Shown here: in pieces, positions 35,054 through 43,022 of the stretch
How the letters are laid out: each line of letters starts with the position of its first letter
How positions within the stretch are numbered: position 1 is the first letter of the stretch
NCBI RefSeq assembly: GCF_013415905.1
Contig: NZ_CP058909.1
Location: forward strand, 4,216,001 to 4,280,000
Direction: 5' to 3'
Length of the DNA stretch: 64,000 bases
Origin: Halosimplex pelagicum
GTDB taxonomy: Archaea; Halobacteriota; Halobacteria; Halobacteriales; Haloarculaceae
The notes under the pieces: model-generated
Databases searched by the model: none
What the model saw: the letters and a program-made list of their open reading frames with translations, nothing else
Told to the model about the DNA's origin: nothing
Made by a program: the position numbers and the translations under genes

Positions 35054-35198
35054 ATCACCCCGTACAGCGACTCGCTACTCAGGGGTTTCGACACGATGCT
35101 GGCCAGCCGCGCGCGACGCTCGCCGAGACGCCGTCGCTCGTCGGTGCTGTCGTTGCAGGTCGACGGCGCCGTCGCTCGGACGGTAACTCCCGCAGAAA

Positions 35199-35233
35199 GG
35201 TGGGGTGGGTGTGGGGGTGGGTGGGTGGGTTGG
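35199..35233 (+). repeat. G-quadruplex-type tract
   Basis: Eight G runs, six of which have three or more G, with 1-3 nt loops (GGTGGGGTGGGTGTGGGGG then repeats of TGGG). This matches the classic G-quadruplex rule many times over on the plus strand. It lies between the divergent XapX and response-regulator units, so it could influence transcription of both. Confidence 0.8.
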
Positions 35234-35425
35234 CACCAAACTGGTGCCGCATCTACCGATAGACCCCGGTGCATGATAAAGATTTCGCAGCAAATATTGA
35301 ATCTGATTTTGGTTGGTTTTTAGTATTATATTTATCCTGGGAAAACGCAGATATCTGGTTCTGGGGCGTTCTAGACGGAGTTTCGGTCCCGGTCCCAGAT
35401 ATCAATTCTGTGAACGAGGGGACAA

Positions 35426-35434
35426 CCTATTTGC
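35426..35434 (+). promoter_or_regulatory. TATA box of the leader ORF / response-regulator unit
   Basis: CCTATTTGC is centred about 28 nt upstream of the ATG at 35458. That spacing predicts a leaderless transcript whose first codon is the leader ORF, not the response regulator. Confidence 0.6.
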
Positions 35435-35457
35435 GAGAACCGGCGAACGATCGACCG

Positions 35458-35520
35458 ATGAGACCCGAGAGACCGCACGAGGGCGGAGCGAGGGGGTTCG
35501 GGGAGAGGGGTCGGCGATGA
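35458..35520 (+). CDS. 20-codon leader ORF coupled to the response regulator
   Basis: ATG 35458 opens a 20-aa frame (MRPERPHEGGARGFGERGRR) whose TGA at 35518-35520 overlaps the ATG of the response regulator (ATGA). The peptide is basic (seven Arg, net positive), unlike the acidic proteome. The TATA box at 35426-35434 sits at leaderless distance from this ATG, 87 nt before the regulator. It may be a regulatory leader or simply a device for reinitiation. Confidence 0.5.
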   Translation: MRPERPHEGGARGFGERGRR

Positions 35521-36104
35521 CGGGGGAGCCGACGGTACTGGTCGTCGACGACAACCGGGTCATCGCGGACACGTACGCGGCGTTCCTCGCCGACGAGTTC
35601 GCGGTCGAGGTCGTCTACGGCGGCGAGGCGGCGCTGGACGCGCTCGGCCCCGCGGTCGAGGTGGTCCTGCTCGACCGGCGGATGCCCGGGCTGTCGGGCG
35701 ACGAGGTGCTCGCCCGTATCGAGGACCGAGCCCTCGACTGTCGGGTCGTGATGGTGACGGCGGTAGAACCGACGGTCGACGTCGTCGACCTGCCGTTCGA
35801 CGAGTACGTCGTCAAGCCGGTCGGTCGGTCGGAGCTGATCGCAGTCGTCGAGGAGATGCGGCGTCGGGCCACCTACGACGACCCGCTCAGGCGGTTCCTC
35901 GCGCTCGCCTCGAAGAAGGCGACGCTCGAGGTCACCCACGACGAAGCGGAGCTCGCCGACAGCGAGGCCTACCGTCGCGTCGAGGAGCGACTGGCGGAAA
36001 AGCGGGAGTCGCTCGGGATCGAGACCGAGCGACTCGAAGAGGCCGTCACCGGCGAGGCGCCGGACGTCGTCGACACGAGCGAGACCGACGCGCTCTCGCA
36101 GTGA
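35517..36104 (+). CDS. response regulator with HalX-type output domain
   Basis: A 195-aa regulator. The receiver domain (about 6-115) has the acidic pocket VVDDN, phosphoacceptor Asp in LLDRRMPGLSG (near 52), Thr in VTAVEP and Lys in VVKPVG. The C-terminal ~70 residues are helical and acidic (LRRFLALASKKATLEV ... EERLAEKRESLG), matching the haloarchaeal HalX domain; it carries no known DNA-binding motif. The start at 35517 overlaps the leader ORF. No histidine kinase gene adjoins; the GAF kinase at 3399 is one possible partner by inference only. Confidence 0.9.
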   Translation: MTGEPTVLVVDDNRVIADTYAAFLADEFAVEVVYGGEAALDALGPAVEVVLLDRRMPGLSGDEVLARIEDRALDCRVVMVTAVEPTVDVVDLPFDEYVVKPVGRSELIAVVEEMRRRATYDDPLRRFLALASKKATLEVTHDEAELADSEAYRRVEERLAEKRESLGIETERLEEAVTGEAPDVVDTSETDALSQ

Positions 36105-36188
36105 GCCGCGGCGGAGTTCAGCGGGCGCGTCGGCGTCGACGCCGGTGACGCGCCGGCTCAACGCCGCCGACTCCGGTACGCTTACGGC

Positions 36189-36206
36189 GTCCGCTCCGTA
36201 GCGGAC
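36189..36206. promoter_or_regulatory. palindrome before the wHTH gene
   Basis: GTCCGCT-CCGT-AGCGGAC is a perfect 7-bp inverted repeat that ends 5 nt before the wHTH start codon at 36212. It lies between a TATA-like CTTACGG (36181-36187) and the start, so it would cover the transcription start. This is a plausible autoregulatory operator (inference). Confidence 0.5.
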
Positions 36207-36211
36207 TGGTA

Positions 36212-36487
36212 ATGGAGGGGACCCTGTGGTACGTGCTCACCGGGACGCGCGGGGGGCGCAACCGGGTCAGGATCCTCCAGGCGATCGACGAGCGGCCCCG
36301 CAACGCGAACCAGCTGGCCGACGACCTCGATCTGGACTACAAGACCGTCAGGCACCACCTCGACGTGTTGCTGGACAACGACATCGTCGACAAGAGCGGC
36401 GACGACTACGGGGCCGTCTACCTGCCGAGCGACCGCGTCCGGGCCAACTGGGGAACCGTCGAGGAGATCTTCGAACGGGTCGAGTGA
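36212..36487 (+). CDS. winged helix-turn-helix regulator, ArsR-like
   Basis: A 91-aa winged-helix protein. The recognition region is NANQLADDLDLDYKTVRHHLDVLLDNDIV (about residues 31-60), a typical ArsR-type helix-turn-helix, followed by a short wing (SGDDYGAVYLPS). Haloarchaea often encode such a protein beside a three-helix membrane protein, as here. It likely regulates its own promoter, which holds a palindrome. The start ATG at 36212 is the only good one. Confidence 0.88.
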   Translation: MEGTLWYVLTGTRGGRNRVRILQAIDERPRNANQLADDLDLDYKTVRHHLDVLLDNDIVDKSGDDYGAVYLPSDRVRANWGTVEEIFERVE

Positions 36488-36542
36488 GTATGGTCGAAAT
36501 TAGGAACACGTATATTCGGCGGCGCGAACAACGGAGGAACGG

Positions 36543-36845
36543 ATGAGTCTCTGGCTGGACGCCGCGAGCGCGGCCGCGACCCTGAACGTCGTCCTGCTGG
36601 TCGCGCTCGTCGGCATCTGGGCCCGCAACTACCTGGAGTTCCGGTCGAAGCATCCGCTGGGACTGCTCGTCTTCGGGCTCCTGTTGCTCGCCGAGAACTG
36701 CCTGTCGGTCTACTACTACGTGATCGACCCGCAGGTGGCGACGCTCTTGCGCTCGGCCGCCCCCGTCGCCGGCCGCGCCATGACGTTCGTCCAGATCCTC
36801 GAACTCGCCGCCATCCTCTTTCTCGCCTGGGTCACCTGGGACTGA
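36543..36845 (+). CDS. three-helix membrane protein paired with wHTH gene
   Basis: A 100-aa protein with three membrane segments (about 10-30, 40-60, 78-98); a single Cys lies in helix 2 (LLLLAENCLSVYYYV). No enzymatic motif. A TATA-like TATATT at 36511-36516 lies 30 nt upstream, and GGAGG at 36533-36537 is a possible ribosome-binding site. Adjacent to the ArsR-type regulator; the pair is a common haloarchaeal arrangement in which the membrane protein is thought to sense a signal, though this is unproven. Confidence 0.75.
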   Translation: MSLWLDAASAAATLNVVLLVALVGIWARNYLEFRSKHPLGLLVFGLLLLAENCLSVYYYVIDPQVATLLRSAAPVAGRAMTFVQILELAAILFLAWVTWD

Positions 36846-36985
36846 CGCGTCCCGTCGGAACCTCGGCCGCCCTCTCCCGAGACCCGATTCGACACGGAGT
36901 CCGAACGAAATTGGGTGACTCCCGGGCGAGGCTACGGTGTCACGTCGGACAACCTTCACGTCGCTCGTTTCCTGCGACCCTAGCG

Positions 36986-38476
36986 ATGACACGCAAGACG
37001 CGACGCGACCTGCTCGCAGCGCTCGGCGCATCGGCCGCAGTCGGTCTCGCGGGCTGTGGCTCCGACGGGGGGTCTACCGACACCGAAGCCGACGACGGCG
37101 AGGAGACCGATGCGATGGACGGGGGAATGGACACCGACACCGACGCCATGGACGGCGGGATGGAGACCGACACCGACGCCATGGACTCCGAGACGGAGAC
37201 CGACTCGGGGATGGGGGGCAACGCGAACGTCCGCGTCGCCCACTTCTCGCCCGACGCGCCGAACGTCGACGTGTACGTGAACGACGACGAGGTGCTCTCG
37301 GACGTGCCCTTCCGCGCGGTCAGCGACTACCTGGAACTGCCCGCGGGCACGCACGTGGTCACGATCACCGCCGCCGGCGACGCCGACACGGTCGCCTTCG
37401 AGGGCGAGGTGACCGTGGAGGCCGACACCGACTACACCATCGCCGCGATCGGCGAACTGTCCAGCGAGGACAGCGAGTTCCGGCCGCTGATCCTCGAAGA
37501 CGACAACAGCGAGGTCGGCGACGACATGGCCCGAGTCCGCCTCGTCCACGCGTCGCCCGACGCGCCGGCGGTCGACGTGACGGCCGCCGGCGGCGACACC
37601 GTCCTGTTCGACGGCGTTCCGTTCGGGGAGTCCGGCTACGTCGAGGTGCCCGCAGGGACCTACACGCTCGGAGTCCGCGGCGACACCGACTCCAACGACG
37701 GCGACGTGGTCGCCGAGTTCACGGTCGAACTGACCGGCGGGACCGTCTACACCGGCTTCGCCGGCGGCTACCTCACGCCCGACGACGAGGACGCCGAGGC
37801 CCCCTTCGACCTGACGTTCGCCGTCGACTCGGGAGCGGGCGGCGGCGGGCTGGTCGAGACCGGCTCCCTCCGGGTCGCGCACATGTCCCCCGACGCGCCG
37901 AACGTCGACGTGTACGTCGACGACGGCGAGGTCCTCTCGGACGTGCCCTTCGGCGCCGTCAGCGACTACCTCTCGGTGCCCACGGGCGAGCGGACCGTCA
38001 CCATCACCGCCGCCGGCGACGCCGACACGGTCGCCTTCGAGGGGGCCGTCACGGTCGGCACCGGCGATTACACGATCGTCGCCGCCGGTGAGCTGACGAG
38101 CGAAGACACGGAGTTCCAGCCGCTCGTCCTCGAAGACGACAACAGCGACCCCGGCGGGAACATGGCCCGGCTGCGCGTCGTCCACGGGTCGCCCGACGCG
38201 CCCGCGGTCGACGTGACCGCCGCCGGCGGCGACGCGGTGCTGTTCGACGGGGTCGCGTTCGGCGAGTCGGGCTACACCACCGTCGATGCCAACGACTACA
38301 CCGTCCAGATCCGCGGCGACACCGAGAGCAACGACGGCGACGTCGTCGCCGACTACGACGTGTCCCTGAACGGCGGGACCGTCTACACCGCCTTCGCTCA
38401 GGGGTACCTGACGCCCGACGACGAACCGGCCGACGAGAGTTTCGATCTCAACGTCGTCCAGGACGCGAGCTACTGA
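36986..38476 (+). CDS. Tat lipoprotein with four DUF4397 domains from an internal duplication
   Basis: A 496-aa lipoprotein. The N-terminus has KTRRDLLAALG and lipobox LAGC (Cys near 24), then a Met/Asp/Gly spacer with MDGGMDTDTDAMDGGM-type repeats. Beta-rich DUF4397 domains follow: two pairs (about 80-275 and 300-490), each unit beginning RVAHxSPDAPNVDVYV or RxVHxSPDAPAVDVTA. The second pair repeats the first almost exactly, even at DNA level, so recent duplication or gene conversion is likely. Such proteins are surface proteins of unknown ligand. The start at 36986 precedes the Tat motif; upstream in-frame ATG at 36911 would spoil it. Confidence 0.88.
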   Translation: MTRKTRRDLLAALGASAAVGLAGCGSDGGSTDTEADDGEETDAMDGGMDTDTDAMDGGMETDTDAMDSETETDSGMGGNANVRVAHFSPDAPNVDVYVNDDEVLSDVPFRAVSDYLELPAGTHVVTITAAGDADTVAFEGEVTVEADTDYTIAAIGELSSEDSEFRPLILEDDNSEVGDDMARVRLVHASPDAPAVDVTAAGGDTVLFDGVPFGESGYVEVPAGTYTLGVRGDTDSNDGDVVAEFTVELTGGTVYTGFAGGYLTPDDEDAEAPFDLTFAVDSGAGGGGLVETGSLRVAHMSPDAPNVDVYVDDGEVLSDVPFGAVSDYLSVPTGERTVTITAAGDADTVAFEGAVTVGTGDYTIVAAGELTSEDTEFQPLVLEDDNSDPGGNMARLRVVHGSPDAPAVDVTAAGGDAVLFDGVAFGESGYTTVDANDYTVQIRGDTESNDGDVVADYDVSLNGGTVYTAFAQGYLTPDDEPADESFDLNVVQDASY

Positions 38477-38647
38477 CCGGGGGCGGGCACGCTCGCCGGG
38501 ATCCCGTCACGAACCGCTGCGTCCGCTTCGGGACCACAAGTTCGGACCGCTCTCGGCCTCGTGTTTCGAACGGAAATCGCATTGAAAGGGGCGCCCGTCG
38601 ATCCGACGTGAGATGGAGACGCGAACCGACGGAGGGCCGCGGGCGCG

Positions 38648-39907
38648 ATGAATCGCAACGACCGCGCGATCACCGGCTTCGCGATGGCCGGTCACGGGCT
38701 GGTCCACACCTACGAGCTGGCGGTGCCGATCCTGCTGACCGTCTGGCTCGTCGAGTTCCCGGTCACCTCCGCCACCCTCGGCACCGTCGTCGCGGTCGGC
38801 TACGGGCTGTTCGGCGTCGGCGCGCTGCCCGCGGGGGTGCTCGTCGACCGCTTCGGCTCCCGCGCGCTCGTCGTCGGCTGCACGCTCGGGATGGGGCTCG
38901 CCTTCCTGCTGTTGAGCGTCCTGCCGGGCGTCGTCGGTATCGCCGTCGCCCTCGCGCTGTGGGGGACCGCCGCCAGCGTCTACCACCCCGCCGGCCTGAC
39001 GCTCATCAGCAAGGGCGTCGAGGAGCGCGGCGCCGCCTTCGCCTATCACGGGATGGCCGGTAACGCCGGGATCGTCGCCGGCCCCTTCCTCACCGCGCTC
39101 CTGCTCGTCGTCGGCGACTGGCGGGTCGCCGTCGCCGCGCTGGCGGTCCCCGCGCTCGTCGCGACGGTCGTCGGCCTCCGCGTGGAGTTCGACGAGACCG
39201 CGGCGGTCGGGGGCGGTGCCGCCGCCGACGGCGGCGACGCGCCCGAGACCGACATCGGGTCGCTCTCGGAGTTCCTGACGGCCTCCCGGGCCGTGTTCAC
39301 CGTCGGCTTCCTGACCGTCTTTGCGCTCGTGCTGTTCAACGGGCTGTACTACCGCGGGATGCTCACTTTCCTCCCGGGCCTGCTGAGCGACTTCCTCGAA
39401 CCGCTGGTCGGCGCGAGCGCCCCCGCCCCGGGCCCGCTCTCGGAGGGGCCGGCCGCCGGGGAGTTCGACCGCTCGCGGTACCTCTACGCCGGCCTGCTCG
39501 CCGTCGGTATCGGCGGCCAGTACGTCGGCGGTCGGCTCACCGACGCCGTCGCGCCGGAGCGAGGGCTCGTGATCGCGCTGAGTTCGCTCGTCGCCATCGC
39601 CCTCGCGTTCGTCCCCGCCTCGGGGTCGCTCCCGGCGTTGCTCGCGGTCAGCGTCGCCCTCGGCTTCACCCTGTTCGGGATGCAGCCGCTCACCCAGGCG
39701 ACCATCGCGAAGTACTCCCCACCCGAACACCGGGGGCTCTCCTTCGGCTACACCTACCTCGCCATCTTCGGGATCGGCGCGCTCGGCGCCTCCGTCACCG
39801 GCTGGGTGCTCACCTACGGCTCGACGCGACTGCTGTTCGCGGTGCTCGCCGGCTTCGCGGCGGTGGCGCTCGCGCTGGCGCTGTCGCTGGTCGTCCGCGG
39901 TGAGTGA
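38648..39907 (+). CDS. major facilitator superfamily transporter
   Basis: A 419-aa MFS permease with about 12 predicted membrane helices and an acidic central loop (about 180-205) between helices 6 and 7. Motif A appears as PAGVLVDRFGSR in loop 2-3. Start MNRNDRAITGF with HGLVHTYELAVP is typical for haloarchaeal MFS exporters. The substrate is unknown. A second gene-like stretch could not be found in the 171-bp gap upstream. tRNA-Leu lies convergent downstream. Confidence 0.9.
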   Translation: MNRNDRAITGFAMAGHGLVHTYELAVPILLTVWLVEFPVTSATLGTVVAVGYGLFGVGALPAGVLVDRFGSRALVVGCTLGMGLAFLLLSVLPGVVGIAVALALWGTAASVYHPAGLTLISKGVEERGAAFAYHGMAGNAGIVAGPFLTALLLVVGDWRVAVAALAVPALVATVVGLRVEFDETAAVGGGAAADGGDAPETDIGSLSEFLTASRAVFTVGFLTVFALVLFNGLYYRGMLTFLPGLLSDFLEPLVGASAPAPGPLSEGPAAGEFDRSRYLYAGLLAVGIGGQYVGGRLTDAVAPERGLVIALSSLVAIALAFVPASGSLPALLAVSVALGFTLFGMQPLTQATIAKYSPPEHRGLSFGYTYLAIFGIGALGASVTGWVLTYGSTRLLFAVLAGFAAVALALALSLVVRGE

Positions 39908-40015
39908 TCGGCCGACGCGGCCGTCGCTCGGCGGTCGGCTTCGGTAGGAAGTTTGCGTGGGTGCAGTCCCTGAGGGATGCACCTGCACTGTCGTCCGCCG
40001 TGGGCGGACTGGTAG

Positions 40016-40100
<85 letters not shown>

Positions 40101-40147
40101 ACTCGTCTGCTCTTGCGGTTTTCCGCATTCGTTCATTCCCGAGGGGC

Positions 40148-40154
40148 ATTAAAA
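40148..40154 (-). promoter_or_regulatory. TATA box of tRNA-Leu
   Basis: ATTAAAA on the plus strand reads TTTTAAT on the minus strand, about 48 nt before the mature tRNA 5' end, leaving room for a short 5' leader removed by RNase P. Confidence 0.5.
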
Positions 40155-40292
40155 TCACTGTCGGTTTCGCCGCTCGGTGGGGGTCGACCGCACGGGCCGA
40201 TCGGGCCCGGACGACCGGGTCCGACTGGGGGTCGGTCCGGCACGACAGTTCGGGTGGACTGTCAGGTCATCCCGACGAGGGAAAACGGGCCA

Positions 40293-40320
40293 TTCAAATA
40301 GGGGGGCTCCACTACCCCCC
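40293..40320 (+). promoter_or_regulatory. MBF1 promoter with G6/C6 inverted repeat
   Basis: TTCAAATA (40293-40300) is a likely TATA box. It is immediately followed by GGGGGG, 8 nt, then CCCCCC (40301-40320), and the ATG begins 3 nt later. Such an inverted repeat between TATA and start is unusual and may be a regulator site or, if transcription starts earlier than expected, a leader hairpin. Confidence 0.5.
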
Positions 40321-40323
40321 AGC

Positions 40324-40821
40324 ATGGCCAAGTACTCGACCGGTGGCGCCGGCTCCAGCGCCAGCGACAGTTGCGAACTCTGCGGCGCGGAGAACGTGGA
40401 TCTGCAGACCGCGAGCGTCGCAGGGGCGACGCTCAGCGTCTGCTCGGAGTGCGCCCAGCACGACGAGACGCCGAGCGGGGGGTCCGACGACGGCGGCGAC
40501 GGCGGCGACCGGAAGCGACAGGCGGCACAGAACACGGCGCGCATGCAGGACGCCGCGCAGGCGGACGCCTCTCACTGGGAGGACGGCGCCGACTACGACG
40601 ACGACCAGCTCCCGTACCTCGTCGGCGACTACGGGGAGGTCCTCGTCGAAGCCCGTCAGGACGCCGGGCTGCAGACCGGGGAGCTCGCCGAGGCCGTCGG
40701 CGCCGACGAGTCGGACGTGCTGGCCGTCGAACAGGGCCGAGCGACCCAGGCGAACGTCGGCGGGTCGCTCATCGGCGCCCTGGAAGCGGAGCTGGACGTT
40801 CGGCTGGTCGACGGGGAGTAG
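40324..40821 (+). CDS. mbf1: multiprotein bridging factor 1-like protein
   Basis: A 165-aa MBF1-type protein. A zinc ribbon (CELCGAE ... CSECAQH, residues about 16-41) is followed by a variable acidic linker, then an HTH_3-like domain ([35 protein letters not shown]; about 105-145). Archaeal MBF1 acts as a transcription or translation cofactor. The start ATG at 40324 lies just after the palindromic promoter; in-frame upstream codons are not protein-like. Confidence 0.9.
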   Translation: MAKYSTGGAGSSASDSCELCGAENVDLQTASVAGATLSVCSECAQHDETPSGGSDDGGDGGDRKRQAAQNTARMQDAAQADASHWEDGADYDDDQLPYLVGDYGEVLVEARQDAGLQTGELAEAVGADESDVLAVEQGRATQANVGGSLIGALEAELDVRLVDGE

Positions 40822-40949
40822 GGTCGCTCCGCGCCACCGGTCGCTCCGGAGCACCGCGCCGGTCGGCCGTTGCGGAGCGCCACGCGGTCGGCCGGCGCGG
40901 GGCTCCACCGGCCGCGCAACTTTTGCCGCAGCTGACCCAACAGCGTCCC

Positions 40950-42086
40950 ATGGAGTTATCGTCCACGCAGGCGGCGATCCGCGAGGCCGTCCGGGAGTTC
41001 GCCGAGTCGGAGATCCGGCCGGTCGCGGCCGAAGCGGACCGCGAGAGCGAGTTCCCCGAGGACGCCTGGGACGGGCTGGCCGACCTGGACCTGACGGGGT
41101 TGACCGTCCCCGAGTCCTACGGCGGGTTCGACGCCGACCGGCTGACCTACGCGGTCGTCAACGAGGAAGTCGCCTACGGGTCGCTGGCCGTCGCGACCGC
41201 GCTGTCGGTCCACTGCCTCGCCACCTCCTGCATCGCGGAGTTCGGCGACGAGTCGGTCCGCGAGGAGTGGCTGCCGGAGATGGTCGACGGCCGCCCCGTC
41301 GGCGCGTTCGCGCTCTCGGAACCGGAGGCCGGCTCGAACCCCGCCGAGATGTCGACGACCGCTCGCGCCGTCGACGGCGGCGACGCGTACGTCCTCGACG
41401 GCGAGAAGCAGTGGATCACCAACGGCGAGCGCGCCGGCGTCTACGTCGTCTTCGCGAAGACCGACCCAACGGACCCCGAGTCGGTGACGCAGTTCCTCGT
41501 CCCGGCCGAGGCCGACGGGCTGGAGGTCGGGAAGAAGGAGAACAAACTCGGCCTCCGGGCGAGCGACACGACGGGACTGGTCTTCGACGGGGTCGAGGTC
41601 CCGGCGCGGTACCGGCTGACCGAGCCCGGTCGCGGGCTGGCGGCGGCCTTCTCGATCCTGACCGGCGGTCGGATCGGCATCGCCGCCCAGTCGGTCGGGC
41701 TGGCCCAGTCGGCGCTGGACGAGGCGGTCGCCTACGCCGGCGAGCGCGAGCAGTTCGACCGTCCCATCGCCGACATCCAGACGATCCGGCACAAACTGGC
41801 AGACATGGAGACGAACGTGCGGGCCGCGCGGGCACTGACCCACGAGGCCGCGGCCGCCCAGGACCGCGGGGAGAGCGCCCGCACGGCCGCGAGCGTCGCG
41901 AAGTACTTCGCGAGCGAGGCGGCGGTGGACGTGACGAACGAGGCCGTCCAGATCCACGGCGACTACGGCTACACGTCGGACTTCCCGGTCGAGCGGCTCT
42001 ACCGCGACGCGAAGGTGACGACCATCTACGAGGGGACCAGCCAGATCCAGAAGAACATCGTCGCGCGGGACCTGCTGGGCGAGTAG
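40950..42086 (+). CDS. acyl-CoA dehydrogenase
   Basis: A 378-aa acyl-CoA dehydrogenase catalysing FAD-dependent alpha,beta-desaturation. Signatures: [18 protein letters not shown] (FAD/acyl site), [34 protein letters not shown], and [33 protein letters not shown] with the catalytic-base region near its centre. The chain length of the substrate is unknown. The start ATG at 40950 gives the usual MELSSTQ start. HAD phosphatase lies 87 nt downstream. A second family member is encoded at 61280. Confidence 0.95.
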   Translation: MELSSTQAAIREAVREFAESEIRPVAAEADRESEFPEDAWDGLADLDLTGLTVPESYGGFDADRLTYAVVNEEVAYGSLAVATALSVHCLATSCIAEFGDESVREEWLPEMVDGRPVGAFALSEPEAGSNPAEMSTTARAVDGGDAYVLDGEKQWITNGERAGVYVVFAKTDPTDPESVTQFLVPAEADGLEVGKKENKLGLRASDTTGLVFDGVEVPARYRLTEPGRGLAAAFSILTGGRIGIAAQSVGLAQSALDEAVAYAGEREQFDRPIADIQTIRHKLADMETNVRAARALTHEAAAAQDRGESARTAASVAKYFASEAAVDVTNEAVQIHGDYGYTSDFPVERLYRDAKVTTIYEGTSQIQKNIVARDLLGE

Positions 42087-42173
42087 TCGGCGGTTCGTCA
42101 CTCGCCCGGCGACGTGATACCGGGACCGTCCCCGGTCGACACGCATTTGCTGGCTCGATCCCTACCGTGGACC

Positions 42174-42701
42174 GTGACGGAGTACGACGCCATCGTCTAC
42201 GATCTCGACGGGACGCTGGTTCGCCTCGACGTGGACTGGGGGGATGTCGCCGAGCGGTGCGCGGCGATCCTGCGGGCGCGCGGCCACGACGTGTCGGACG
42301 CGGACATCTGGACAATGCGCGAGCTCGCGGCGGCGAACGGGCTGCTCGACCGCGTCGACGACGCCATCGCGGAGTTCGAACGCGACGGCGCCCGCAGCGC
42401 CCGTCGGCTCGCGCTCGCGGACGCGCTACCCCACTCGGTCCCGGTGGGCGTCTGCTCGCTCAACTGCGAGTCGGCCTGCCGGATCGCGCTGGAACTCCAC
42501 GGCATCGACCGCCACGTCGACGCGGTCGTCGGCCGCGACTCCCACGAGACGGTCAAACCCGACCCCGAGCCGCTCGCCCACGCCGTGGACCTGCTGGGCG
42601 CAGAGCCCGACTCGGCGCTGTTCGTCGGTGACTCGGACTCAGACAGGGAGGCCGCCGTCGCCGCCGGGCTCGACTTCCAGTGGGTCGAAGACCGCGCCTG
42701 A
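42174..42701 (+). CDS. HAD-superfamily hydrolase
   Basis: A 175-aa haloacid dehalogenase-type phosphatase. Motif I is YDLDGTL (catalytic Asp near 12), motif II SLNCESA, motif III Lys in HETVKPDPEPLA, and motif IV FVGDSDSDREAA. A small cap inserts after motif I. Likely a phosphoglycolate- or phosphoserine-phosphatase-like enzyme; substrate unknown. Start: GTG at 42174 is chosen because TATA-like CATTTGC is about 30 nt upstream and conserved sequence starts there; the frame stays open to ATG 42114. Confidence 0.9.
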   Translation: MTEYDAIVYDLDGTLVRLDVDWGDVAERCAAILRARGHDVSDADIWTMRELAAANGLLDRVDDAIAEFERDGARSARRLALADALPHSVPVGVCSLNCESACRIALELHGIDRHVDAVVGRDSHETVKPDPEPLAHAVDLLGAEPDSALFVGDSDSDREAAVAAGLDFQWVEDRA

Positions 42702-42709
42702 GCGCGTCC

Positions 42710-42943
42710 TCACCCGTTGACTCGGCGCTCGTAGAGATAGACGGACAGGGCGGTGACGATCCAGACGACGGCGCCCACGCGGACGGCGAACAGCGCGCGT
42801 TCGGTCCACGTCGTCAGCTCGACGGCGAGCGAGAGCATGGCCACCAGCGGCGCTCCCGCGACGATCGTGGCGACGAAAGTGAGCTGCATGACCCGCCCGT
42901 AGTCGATGCCGTCCGGGTCCGTTCGCTCGACGCGCGCCGGCAT
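42710..42943 (-). CDS. small two-helix membrane protein (DUF5822-like)
   Basis: A 77-aa protein. After MPARVERTDPDGIDYGRVMQ come two membrane helices (about 20-40 and 52-70) and a basic end (YERRVNG). The N-terminal sequence matches what I remember of DUF5822, a haloarchaeal family of unknown function. It converges with the HAD gene (8 nt apart) and diverges from none; the alpha/beta hydrolase gene lies upstream on the same strand. Confidence 0.75.
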   Translation of the reverse strand: MPARVERTDPDGIDYGRVMQLTFVATIVAGAPLVAMLSLAVELTTWTERALFAVRVGAVVWIVTALSVYLYERRVNG

Positions 42944-43022
42944 GTACGGGCCTTTCGGCGACGCCGCCTTGAGTCCCCTGTTTTCGCCCGCGGTCGGCGC
43001 GCCCGGCCCTCGAACCCGCGGC

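Larger units (their letters stand above)
35054..35457. other. 404-bp intergenic region with G-tract and AT-rich island
   Basis: The part near 35199-35233 is a plus-strand run of G blocks. It is followed by a 7-bp hairpin (GGCACCA-AAC-TGGTGCC, 35232-35248). Bases 35270-35345 are strikingly AT-rich (attttggttggtttttagtattatatttatcc), unlike the flanks. Several short open frames cross it but none shows protein-like composition or a good start. The final 30 bp hold the TATA box of the leader ORF. Confidence 0.6.

Noticed and set aside
35269..35520. 83-residue frame reading through the AT-rich island before the response regulator
   Set aside because: Only its last 20 codons (from ATG 35458) are supported by a TATA box; the upstream part has no promoter or protein-like sequence.
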